Assembly: GCA_015067935.1 (NCBI GenBank)
Contig: SVLL01000010.1
Location: forward strand, 1 to 39,593
DNA length: 39,593 nucleotides
Origin: Oscillospiraceae bacterium
GTDB taxonomy: Bacteria; Bacillota; Clostridia; Oscillospirales; Oscillospiraceae
Direction of reading: 5' to 3'
Shown here piece after piece: positions 8,886-16,610 of the stretch (position 1 is the stretch's first letter; each line of letters starts with the position of its first letter). The position numbers and the translations under genes are program-made. The notes under the pieces are model-generated. The model did no database searches and had not been told where the DNA came from. It worked only from the letters and a program-made list of their open reading frames with translations.

Positions 8886-9185
8886 ATGAGTCAAACACCC
8901 ATTGAAAAGCTGTTGGATGAGAAAAATTCGGATCCCATCACGCTCTACACCGAAGCCGGTGAGGAGGTCACCCTTGAGCAGGTGGCTATCATACCTTTGC
9001 AAGGCAGATGCTATGCGATTTTAAAGCCGCTGGGCGCACACGCCATTGGGGAAGATGAAGCTCTGGTCTTTGAGCTGGTGCCGGAGGATGCGGATTGGTC
9101 GCTGGAGATCGTTCTGGAGGACGATATCATCGATGCCGTGTTTGCGGTGTACTACAAGCTGCTTTCCGAAGAGGGTAATGCCTGA
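8886..9185 (+). CDS. DUF1292-like acidic protein
   Basis: The 99-residue acidic protein has the pattern of DUF1292 (YrzB-like) proteins: a strand ITLYTEAGEEVTLEQVAII, then YAILKPLG, an acidic stretch ALVFELVPED, and the closing helix DAVFAVYYKLL. The function of the family is unknown. AAGGAG at 8871-8876 sets the ATG at 8886 rather than a longer in-frame start overlapping the metallopeptidase gene. It probably shares that gene's transcript and ends at a strong terminator. Confidence 0.75.
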   Translation: MSQTPIEKLLDEKNSDPITLYTEAGEEVTLEQVAIIPLQGRCYAILKPLGAHAIGEDEALVFELVPEDADWSLEIVLEDDIIDAVFAVYYKLLSEEGNA

Positions 9186-9192
9186 AATCACA

Positions 9193-9226
9193 AAAACCGG
9201 ACCTTCTTCGGCGTTGGTCCGGTTTT
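9193..9226 (+). terminator. Intrinsic terminator after the DUF1292-like gene
   Basis: AAAACCGGACC pairs with GGTCCGGTTTT, an 11-bp stem with a 12-base loop ending in T's. I found no convincing promoter in the 96 bases between it and the next gene, so some readthrough is possible. Confidence 0.85.
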
Positions 9227-9322
9227 GTCAATCAAGGATGGCTTGCGCTGCGTATCCTCTGCGAAAAGTGCGGATAAACACGGTTACCTACAACAGAATC
9301 GATTATAGGAGGAAACAGCAAT

Positions 9323-10114
9323 ATGTTCGGAGCAATTCTGGGCGACATGATCGGGAGCCCCTATGAATTTGACCGCAGCCCCAAGGTGAAGGATTTTCCC
9401 CTTCTGACGGATGCGTGCTATTACACCGATGACAGCGTGATGACCGTTGCGGTGGCGGATGCTTTTTTGGATGCTCCGGAAGATGAGGAGCGGATTCGTC
9501 AGCGGTTGGTGGAATCCATCCGCAAGTGGGGCAGGCTTTACCACGATGCAGGCTATGGCGTATATTTCTGCAATTGGCTGGCGTCTGACGACCCCCGGCC
9601 TTACGGCAGCTACGGAAACGGCTCCGCAATGCGGATGTCCGCGGTTGCGTGGCTGTACGAGGATTTGGAAACCGTAAGACGGATGGCGGCCCTCTCCGCC
9701 GCCGTTACCCACAACCATCCGGAGGGCATCAAGGGCGCGGAGGCTACCGCCTCAGCGATTTTTCTGGGCCGGACCGGCCACAGCAAGGCGTACATCAAGG
9801 AATACATCGAGAGGGAATTTGACTATGACCTGAGCCGCACCTGTGACCAGATCCGTCCCACCTATCACCATGTGGAATCCTGTCAGGAGACGGTGCCGGA
9901 GGCGATCATCGCCTTTTTGGAGGGCGAGGATTTTGAGGATGTGATCCGCAACGCGGTATCCTTGGGCGGCGATTGCGACACATTGACCTGCATCGCAGGG
10001 TCCATCGCCGAGGGCTTTTACGGCGTTCCGGAGGAGCTGAAGGACGAGGTCAGAGCCCGTCTGCCCCAAGACCTGCTGGAAGTGGTGGAGCAGTTCGAGC
10101 TGACGGTATTTTAA
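9323..10114 (+). CDS. ADP-ribosylglycohydrolase (DraG/ARH family)
   Basis: The 263-residue protein matches ADP-ribosyl-hydrolases across its length. GAILGDMIGSPYE opens the fold, YTDDSVMTVAVA at about 34-45 holds the first metal-binding Asp pair, and GGDCDTLTCIAGSIAEGFYG near 213-232 supplies the second set. These dimagnesium enzymes remove ADP-ribose from protein or nucleic-acid side chains or hydrolyse ADP-ribosyl compounds. AGGAGG nine bases before the ATG sets the start. Only 12 bases separate it from a tandem-TIR gene, implying one transcript. Because TIR domains consume NAD+ and can make ADP-ribose-type products, it may erase a TIR signal or modification; this is inference. Confidence 0.93.
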   Translation: MFGAILGDMIGSPYEFDRSPKVKDFPLLTDACYYTDDSVMTVAVADAFLDAPEDEERIRQRLVESIRKWGRLYHDAGYGVYFCNWLASDDPRPYGSYGNGSAMRMSAVAWLYEDLETVRRMAALSAAVTHNHPEGIKGAEATASAIFLGRTGHSKAYIKEYIEREFDYDLSRTCDQIRPTYHHVESCQETVPEAIIAFLEGEDFEDVIRNAVSLGGDCDTLTCIAGSIAEGFYGVPEELKDEVRARLPQDLLEVVEQFELTVF

Positions 10115-10126
10115 AGGGAGAGAAAA

Positions 10127-12817
10127 ATGGCCAAAATCTTACACAAGGGAAACCCCAGCTCTAAACGAAGGGCGTATTTTACCTGCCATCCGGAGGATTT
10201 TGAAAAATATTTTGACAAAATCTGCGAGGATATTTTTAAAAAACACGATTGCGTCATCTTCTACAAAGAGGATATGTCCGAGCTGATTGCAGCGCAGGAC
10301 AAGGAAACCCAGCTGGCTCACAACAACCTGCTTGTAGTTCCGGTGACGCTAAAGCTGCTGACAACTCCAAATCCTGCAATGGATGACGAGATCCGGTACG
10401 CCCGGCAAGAGGGTATGCCCATTCTTCCATTGATGATGGAGCCCGGTCTGGCACCGATCTATTCTCTGCCCGATAAGTTTGGCAAGCTGCAGTATTTGTC
10501 CCCCTTTGACAAGGATGATACTGCAATCACCTACGCAGAAAAACTGAAAAAGTTTTTGGACACCAAGCTGATCAGCGATGAAATGGTCAAGCGGATTCAG
10601 GCGGCTTTTGATGCCTACATTTTCCTCAGCTATCGGAAAAAGGACCGCCGGTATGCCAACGAGCTGATGAAGCTGATCCACAGCCATTCGGAGTGCCGAG
10701 ACATTGCTATATGGTACGACGAATTTTTAATCCCCGGCGAGAGCTTTACGGATAATATCGAAAAAATGCTGGCACGATGCGATTTGTTTACCCTTTTGGT
10801 CACACCGCAGCTGTTTAAGCCCGGTACCCGATCGGACGGAACAAAAGGGGAAAATTTTGTGCTTTCCACCGAGCTTCCCATGGCCAAAGAAAAAAAGGCA
10901 AAGACCGGAATGCCCATTCTTGCAGTAGAAATGGAGAAAACGGACAAGAACCAGGTGGATTCTTTGCGTTTAAATAACTGCCTGTGTGCGGAGGATGCGG
11001 CATTTTTCGCCGGTCTGGCAGAGGAAATCTGCAAGCTGGCAACCAAAGCCAATGACACACCGGAGCATAATTTCCTCATCGGCCTTGCCTATATGGAAGG
11101 CATTGATATGGAGGTCGACCGCGCACGCGGTTTGGAAATGATTACCGCTGCTGCAGAGGCCGATTTGCCGGAGGCAATGAAAATGCTCTTTGGTATGTAC
11201 CGGGAGGGTGACGGTGTCAGGCTTGACTATGAGAAGGCCGCCTTTTGGGCAGAACGCCTGGCAAATTACTACCGCCGGGAATACGGCGAGGAAAATCCCG
11301 ATACGCTGCATTCTTTGAATGATCTGGCGGTGATGCACCTTACGCTGGGTGACTATGAAAAGGCGTTGGCACTGCAGGAAAAGGTATATGCCGAGTTCTG
11401 TAAGTGTTTTGGCGAGCAGGACGATTCCACGCTGGAAGCCTTACATAATTTGGCAGCTATCTGCGGTGCAGCAGGACAGCACCAAAAGGCTCTGAAATTG
11501 GGCGAAAAAGCGTACGCACTGCGCTGCGGGCTTTCGGGAGAGAAGGACCCTAAGACACTGACGGTGCTCAACAGCTTCGCTTGTACCTGCAGCGAACTGG
11601 GCGACTATGAAAAGGCTTTGGAGCAGCATGAAAAAGTATACGCATTGCGTTGCGAGACTTCAGGCGAGGAACACCCCGTTACACTGATGTCTCTGAACAA
11701 TCTGGCGATGGCTTATTACGATCTTGGCGATTATACAAAAGCCTTGGAGCTGAACGAAAAAGCCTACACCCTGCGCTGCAAAGTTTTAGGTGATGAGCAT
11801 CCGGATACGCTGATGTCCCTGCTGAATGTGGCATCTGCGCACAGCGCACTGGGCGCATATCAAAAGGCCTTGGAGCAGCATGAAAAAGCCTATGCCTTAC
11901 ATTGCAGAGTCCTAGGCAAGGAGCATCCTGCTACGCTGACCGCCCTGAACAATTTGGCGGCGGCTTACGGCGATCTCGGCGACTATGAAAAGGCTTTGGA
12001 ACGGAAGGATGAAGCTTATACCCTGCGCTGCAAGGTGCTTGGTGAGGAGCATCCTGCCACACTGATCTCCCTGAGCAATTTGGCGGTTGCATACAGCGAT
12101 CTTGGGGATTATGCAAAAGCCTTGGAGCTGGACAATAAAGCCTACACCCTGCGCTGCAAGGTACTCGGTGAGGAGCATCCGGATACGCTGATGTCCCTGC
12201 ACAATATGGGATCATCCTACTGCGAGCTGGGCGATTATGCAAAAGCCTTGGATCGGTATGAAAAAGCGTACAACTTGCAATGCAAGGTTTTGGACGAGGA
12301 GCATCCCGATGCCCTTGCTTCTCTGCACGATACGGCCTATGCGTACGGCGCATTGGGCAATCACGAAAAGGCCTTGGAGCTGCAGGAAAAGGCCTACGCA
12401 CTGCGCTGCAAGGTACTGGGAGAAGAACACGCTGACACACTTGACACCCTGCATACGCTGGCACTGACCCATAGCTCCTGCGATAACTATCAAAAGGCAC
12501 TGGAGCCGTTTAAAAAAGTGTACACGCTTCGCTGCAAGCACTTAGGGGAGGAGCATCCCGATACGCTGATAGCTCAGTTCAATCTGGCCTGGACCTGTTA
12601 TAAGCTGGAAGACTACCGAAAAGCCCAGGAAATGGCAGAAAAGGTATATCATCTCAGATGCAAAGTCAGCGGAAAAGACCATTCGGATACAGTGCAGGCG
12701 CGAAAGGTTCTGCAGGTTATCTATATGACCCGTGGGGTCTGCCGGCATTGCGGCGGCAAATTTAAGCAATTAGGCATTATGCGCTGCGGCAAGTGCGGCA
12801 GACGCAAGGACTATTAA
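10127..12817 (+). CDS. Tandem TIR - Sel1/TPR - zinc-ribbon protein (copy 1)
   Basis: The 896-residue protein has two TIR-like domains. TIR1 (15-145) opens RRAYFTCHPEDF and keeps a Glu in DDEIRYA (E88). TIR2 (162-305) has the classic DAYIFLSYRKKDRRYA start, a WYDEFLIPGESF BB-loop region and a candidate catalytic Glu in STELPMA (E249). A Sel1-like segment (313-380) leads into about eleven kinesin-light-chain-type TPR units of 42 residues (to about 850), most with a Cys at the same place (YALRC). A CxxC...CxxC zinc ribbon (C872, C875, C887, C890) ends it. TIR domains in bacterial defence proteins are typically NADases triggered by a sensor part; here the TPR array would be the sensor. That role is inferred. 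GGGAG precedes the ATG. Confidence 0.85.
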   Translation: MAKILHKGNPSSKRRAYFTCHPEDFEKYFDKICEDIFKKHDCVIFYKEDMSELIAAQDKETQLAHNNLLVVPVTLKLLTTPNPAMDDEIRYARQEGMPILPLMMEPGLAPIYSLPDKFGKLQYLSPFDKDDTAITYAEKLKKFLDTKLISDEMVKRIQAAFDAYIFLSYRKKDRRYANELMKLIHSHSECRDIAIWYDEFLIPGESFTDNIEKMLARCDLFTLLVTPQLFKPGTRSDGTKGENFVLSTELPMAKEKKAKTGMPILAVEMEKTDKNQVDSLRLNNCLCAEDAAFFAGLAEEICKLATKANDTPEHNFLIGLAYMEGIDMEVDRARGLEMITAAAEADLPEAMKMLFGMYREGDGVRLDYEKAAFWAERLANYYRREYGEENPDTLHSLNDLAVMHLTLGDYEKALALQEKVYAEFCKCFGEQDDSTLEALHNLAAICGAAGQHQKALKLGEKAYALRCGLSGEKDPKTLTVLNSFACTCSELGDYEKALEQHEKVYALRCETSGEEHPVTLMSLNNLAMAYYDLGDYTKALELNEKAYTLRCKVLGDEHPDTLMSLLNVASAHSALGAYQKALEQHEKAYALHCRVLGKEHPATLTALNNLAAAYGDLGDYEKALERKDEAYTLRCKVLGEEHPATLISLSNLAVAYSDLGDYAKALELDNKAYTLRCKVLGEEHPDTLMSLHNMGSSYCELGDYAKALDRYEKAYNLQCKVLDEEHPDALASLHDTAYAYGALGNHEKALELQEKAYALRCKVLGEEHADTLDTLHTLALTHSSCDNYQKALEPFKKVYTLRCKHLGEEHPDTLIAQFNLAWTCYKLEDYRKAQEMAEKVYHLRCKVSGKDHSDTVQARKVLQVIYMTRGVCRHCGGKFKQLGIMRCGKCGRRKDY
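11328..12640 (+). repeat. 126-bp coding repeats of the TPR array
   Basis: Eleven units repeat at about 126-bp spacing, each carrying a gap-free variant of GDYxKALELxEKAYxLRC and GEEHPxTL. Units 4 to 9 are close at DNA level, so copy number could change by slippage or recombination. Confidence 0.8.
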
Positions 12818-12825
12818 AACCAATC

Positions 12826-12860
12826 AAAGCCGGGAGTTGTTGCGCGCAGCTCCCGGCTTT
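12826..12860 (+). terminator. Intrinsic terminator after TIR-TPR copy 1
   Basis: AAAGCCGGGAG pairs with CTCCCGGCTTT and extends inward through TTG/CAG with a wobble pair; TTTTATAA follows. A near-copy follows the second TIR-TPR gene. Confidence 0.9.
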
Positions 12861-12869
12861 TATAACGCA

Positions 12870-12898
12870 TTGACTATCCGCCCCAAAGTGGGTATAAT
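12870..12898 (+). promoter_or_regulatory. Promoter of TIR-TPR copy 2
   Basis: TTGACT and TATAAT are exactly 17 bases apart. The leader is about 75 bases to the ATG. The terminator-promoter block is duplicated after copy 2. Confidence 0.8.
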
Positions 12899-12978
12899 CA
12901 AAGAAAAAGTACGAAAACAACACTATATTCAGGAGATTTAACAGCAAATAATGCTATCCTGTAAAGAAAGGGAGAAAA

Positions 12979-15513
12979 ATGGCCAAGATTTTATGCCGCA
13001 CCAAGGGAAATGCAGACCCCCACGGAAAGCCCCGTGTGTATTTTACCTGCCATCCGGAGGATTTTGACAAGTATTTTGACAAAATCTGCGAGGATATTTT
13101 TAAGACCCACGAATGTGCGATCTACTACACAGAGGATATGACTGCCCCCATCGAGGAAAAGGACACAGAGACCGATCTGGGAAGCAACAACCTGTTCATT
13201 GTGCCGGTGACCTTCCGTTTGCTGAGCGAGCCCAACCGGGCGATGGATAAGGATATTCCCTATGCAATGGGGAAAAATATTCCCATTCTGCCCTTTATGA
13301 TGGAGTCCGGCGCAGAGGATATTTACGGTAAAAAGTTCGGTCAGCGGCAGTATTTGAAGCCTTTTGCCGGTGACAGCACCGAGATTTCTTACGCAGAAAA
13401 GCTCAAAAAATATCTGGAAGCGGTACTGATCAGCGACGAGATGGCGAAAAAAGTCCGGGCGGCCTTTGATGCCTACATTTTCCTCAGCTATCGGAAAAAG
13501 GACCGTCGGTATGCCAATGAGCTGATGAAGCTGATCCACAGCCACCCCCAATGCCGGGACATTGCTATATGGTACGACGAATTTTTGACCCCCGGCGAGA
13601 ATTTCCGGGTCAATATCGAAAAGATTTTGAAAACCAGCAAGCTCTTTGCCCTTTTGGTCACGCCCAATCTGCTGGAGGAAAAGGACGGAAAGCCCAATTT
13701 CGTGATGGGGGAGGAGTATCCTGCAGCCCACAGAGCCGGAAAGGTCATTTTGCCGGCACAAATGGAGCCGACGGATCTTACCGCTCTTGCCGCCAAATTT
13801 GAGGATATTCCACCCTGTGTAGACCCCCACGGCAGGGAATTCAAGAACTGCCTGATCGAATGTGTGGCAAAGGCAGATATCGGGGAAAACAACAAGGACC
13901 CGATGCATAATTTCCTCATCGGCCTTGCCTATCTGGATGGCATCGATGTGGAAGTGAACCGGCAGCGGGGAATGGAGCTGATCACCTCCGCTGCGGAAAG
14001 CGGTCTGCCGGAGGCAATGGAGCGGCTGAGCAACATCTATGACAGCGAAGCCAATTACCGGGAAGCGGTCAAATGGGTGGAAAAGCTGATGAACTACTAT
14101 CAACAGCAGCTCGGCTTGGAGCATTCCACCACCATCGTGTGGATCAGCAATCTTTCAACCGCTTACCATCGCGCCGGAGAATTCCAAAAAGCACTGGAGC
14201 TGGAGGAAAAGGCCTACGCTCTGTTTTGCAGGACCCTCGGACCGGAGCATCCGGCAACGCTGGTTTCCCTGAATAACCGGGCGGCATTGTACGATGCCCT
14301 CGGTGCCTATGAAAAGGCACTGCAATTGCAGGAAGAAGCCTATGCCCTCCAATGCAAAACGGGGAAAACCGAGAGCATCGGTGCGCTGGTGACCCTCAAT
14401 ATGATGGCCGCCACCTGCACCGGTCTTGGAGATTACCGGAAAGCACTGGAGCTGTACGAAAAAGCCTATGCCCTGTCCTGCAAGGTCCGGGGAGAAGAGC
14501 ATTCCGAAACCCTGAAGATTTTGGAGGGTATGGGAACGGTGTACAGCTTGCTGGGAGAGTATCAGAAGGCCCGGGAGCTGCTGGAAAAGAGCTTTGTTAT
14601 CCGGTGTGATGTTTCCGGCACGCGGCATCCTGAAACTCTGAATACTATGCACCAGCTGGCATTTCTCTACCACAAAATGGGAGATTATCGGAACGCACAG
14701 CAGTTTATGGAAAAGACTTACTCCCAAAAATGCGCGATTCTGGGACAGAAGCACCCCTCCACGCTGATTTCCGCAAATCAGCTGGGGCTGATCTATGATG
14801 CGCTGGGGGAGTACCAAAAGGCACTGGAAATACACCAAACAGCGTACACAATGCATTGCGAGGTTTTGGGGGAAAGCCATCCGGAAACCCTGCACAACCT
14901 GCACAATCTGGCAGGAAGCTACAGCCATATGGGGGATTTCGAAAAGGCTCTGGAGCTGATCGAAAAATCCTGCGACCTGATATACAGAAATCACGGGGAA
15001 AACCATCCGGATTATATGAAAGCTCTGAGCAATCTGGCGGTGACCCACTGCAATATGGGCAATCATCAAAAGGCGTTGGAAACAGAAGCCCGGGCGTGTA
15101 TGCTGATGTGCAGAAAATTGGGGGAAACCCATCCGAATTCCCTGCGGTCACTGTGCAATCTTGCCCATTATCACGCCCTTCTGGGGAATCGGAGCAAGGC
15201 GCGCCAGCTGCAGATCGCCGCATATCAGCAGCTGTGCGATACTTTAGGCCCGGAGCATCCCGAAACCCTGACGGTGCTTAATGATCTGGCGGTAAACTGC
15301 TTCTATCTGGGTGAGTACGCGCAGGCACAGGAAGCGGCGCAAATCGTGCTGCAGCTTCGGTACAAGGCACTGGGCAAGGACCATCCGAATACCCTTGCCG
15401 CGTGGCAGAATTTGCAGGCGATCTGTATGAAGCGGAATGTCTGCCGTTCCTGCGGCGGAGAATTCACGGCGGAGCAGATCTGCAGCCAATGCGGAAGACC
15501 GAAGGACTACTAA
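12979..15513 (+). CDS. Tandem TIR - Sel1/TPR - zinc-ribbon protein (copy 2)
   Basis: This 844-residue paralogue of the preceding gene has the same order. TIR1 (about 18-150) has lost the Glu seen in copy 1: the equivalent site reads MDKDIPYA. TIR2 (165-300) keeps DAYIFLSYRKKDRRYA and an EE pair in MGEEYPAA (245-246). A Sel1-like segment (about 308-372) is followed by about ten 42-residue TPR units, more diverged than in copy 1, and by a zinc ribbon (C822, C825, C835, C838) with the same PKDY-type ending. Its own promoter and terminator make it a separate unit. GGGAG eight bases before the ATG sets the start. Function as a sensor-coupled NADase is inference. Confidence 0.85.
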   Translation: MAKILCRTKGNADPHGKPRVYFTCHPEDFDKYFDKICEDIFKTHECAIYYTEDMTAPIEEKDTETDLGSNNLFIVPVTFRLLSEPNRAMDKDIPYAMGKNIPILPFMMESGAEDIYGKKFGQRQYLKPFAGDSTEISYAEKLKKYLEAVLISDEMAKKVRAAFDAYIFLSYRKKDRRYANELMKLIHSHPQCRDIAIWYDEFLTPGENFRVNIEKILKTSKLFALLVTPNLLEEKDGKPNFVMGEEYPAAHRAGKVILPAQMEPTDLTALAAKFEDIPPCVDPHGREFKNCLIECVAKADIGENNKDPMHNFLIGLAYLDGIDVEVNRQRGMELITSAAESGLPEAMERLSNIYDSEANYREAVKWVEKLMNYYQQQLGLEHSTTIVWISNLSTAYHRAGEFQKALELEEKAYALFCRTLGPEHPATLVSLNNRAALYDALGAYEKALQLQEEAYALQCKTGKTESIGALVTLNMMAATCTGLGDYRKALELYEKAYALSCKVRGEEHSETLKILEGMGTVYSLLGEYQKARELLEKSFVIRCDVSGTRHPETLNTMHQLAFLYHKMGDYRNAQQFMEKTYSQKCAILGQKHPSTLISANQLGLIYDALGEYQKALEIHQTAYTMHCEVLGESHPETLHNLHNLAGSYSHMGDFEKALELIEKSCDLIYRNHGENHPDYMKALSNLAVTHCNMGNHQKALETEARACMLMCRKLGETHPNSLRSLCNLAHYHALLGNRSKARQLQIAAYQQLCDTLGPEHPETLTVLNDLAVNCFYLGEYAQAQEAAQIVLQLRYKALGKDHPNTLAAWQNLQAICMKRNVCRSCGGEFTAEQICSQCGRPKDY

Positions 15514-15522
15514 AAGAACAAG

Positions 15523-15555
15523 GCCGGGAGCTGTTAAGGGCAGCTCCCGGCTTTT
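15523..15555 (+). terminator. Intrinsic terminator after TIR-TPR copy 2
   Basis: GCCGGGAGCTG pairs perfectly with CAGCTCCCGGC around a 7-base loop, then TTTT. Confidence 0.92.
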
Positions 15556-15563
15556 ATAATACA

Positions 15564-15592
15564 TTGATTATTTGAGGAAAAGCAGGGATAAT
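15564..15592 (+). promoter_or_regulatory. Promoter of the LRR gene pair
   Basis: TTGATT and GATAAT are 17 bases apart. Surrounding bases resemble the promoter of TIR-TPR copy 2, so the whole spacer appears duplicated. The rest of the 100-base leader shows no clear structure. Confidence 0.65.
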
Positions 15593-15696
15593 TAAAGGAA
15601 AATGCGGAAAAAAAGCGGTCTTTTTGCGAAAAGACACCCCAAAACTTCGTTTTAACAGTAGGCAGATACTGTCCGAAACGAAAAGGGGTTGAAGCA

Positions 15697-16599
15697 ATGA
15701 AGGATTTTATCATCGAAAACGGAGTGTTGAGGAACTACGCAGGACCCGGTGGGGCGGTTACGGTGCCCCAAGGGGTGAGCGTCCTTGCCGACAGCTTTTT
15801 TCTGTGCCGCGGTGTGACCTCGGTGGTGCTGCCGGAGGGCGTGACCGTCATTGAGCCGGCGGCCTTCTACCTGTGTGAAAATATGATTTCCGTCACCTTG
15901 CCCGAGAGCCTGACAGAAATCGGCAAAACCGCGTTTCTGGGCTGCTACTCCCTTTGCGAAGTGACCATCCCCGGCAGCGTGGAGGTAATCGGGGCCAGGG
16001 CCTTTCTCCGCTGCGGTCTGCGGACGGTGCGCATTGCGCCGGGGGTGAAGGTGCTGGAGACCGGTGCGTTCCGCAACTGCGATGACCTGACGGAGATCCG
16101 TCTTCCCGACAGTGTGATTTCCATCGGTCCAGGGGCGTTTCACGGCTGTACAAAGCTGTACCGGGCGGTGCTGCCGGCCACGCTGAAGAAGATGGGCAAC
16201 GGCGTTTTTTTGGGATGTGAGGAGCTGCGCGAGCTGGTAGCCCCGGGATTTTCTATGGAAACGCTGCGGGAGCATAAGCTGATCTTGCAGGGTGCGATCG
16301 GGTATCTGTGCAACCCGGATGCCTACACGGACCCCAAAATTGTGGAAGAGTATGGGAAAATTATGATGACCCAGCGCAGGCGATTGGTATCCTGCCTGGT
16401 GCAATCGGACCGGGTAGAGGGTCTGCAGACTTATGCCAAGCTGCGAAAAATCAACCTGCGGAACTTTGAAAGAGATTTTCTGCAGCCGGCTATGGAAGCC
16501 GGTGCAACGGCGTGCATCGCCTTTTTGATGAACTGGAAAAATACGCATATTTCCACCCGTTCTGCCGCGAAAAAACGGGCGCAGGATTGGAAATTGTAG
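15697..16599 (+). CDS. BspA-type LRR protein with conserved C-terminal domain (short form)
   Basis: The 300-residue protein starts MKDFIIENGVLRNYAGPGG and carries about six LRR_5 repeats of 23 residues up to residue 190 (for example LPEGVTVIEPAAFYLCENMI). Residues 195-290 form a non-LRR domain beginning LVAPGF and GAIGYLCNPDAY and ending FLQPAMEAGATACIAFLMNWKN, shared with the next gene. No signal peptide or anchor is present, unlike surface BspA proteins, so it is probably cytoplasmic. AGGGG lies well before the ATG. It is 11 bases from the next LRR gene and forms an operon with it. The C-terminal domain is unknown to me. Confidence 0.8.
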   Translation: MKDFIIENGVLRNYAGPGGAVTVPQGVSVLADSFFLCRGVTSVVLPEGVTVIEPAAFYLCENMISVTLPESLTEIGKTAFLGCYSLCEVTIPGSVEVIGARAFLRCGLRTVRIAPGVKVLETGAFRNCDDLTEIRLPDSVISIGPGAFHGCTKLYRAVLPATLKKMGNGVFLGCEELRELVAPGFSMETLREHKLILQGAIGYLCNPDAYTDPKIVEEYGKIMMTQRRRLVSCLVQSDRVEGLQTYAKLRKINLRNFERDFLQPAMEAGATACIAFLMNWKNTHISTRSAAKKRAQDWKL

Positions 16600-16610
16600 G
16601 AGGGGTACCA

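Noticed and set aside
9227..9322. Promoter for the ADP-ribosylglycohydrolase-TIR operon
   Set aside because: TTGTCA and TTGCGC strings exist but no -10 box falls at 16-18 bases, so none is called.
11328..12640. CRISPR-like array or satellite
   Set aside because: The 126-bp periodicity is in-frame TPR coding sequence with no conserved short repeat and unique spacers.
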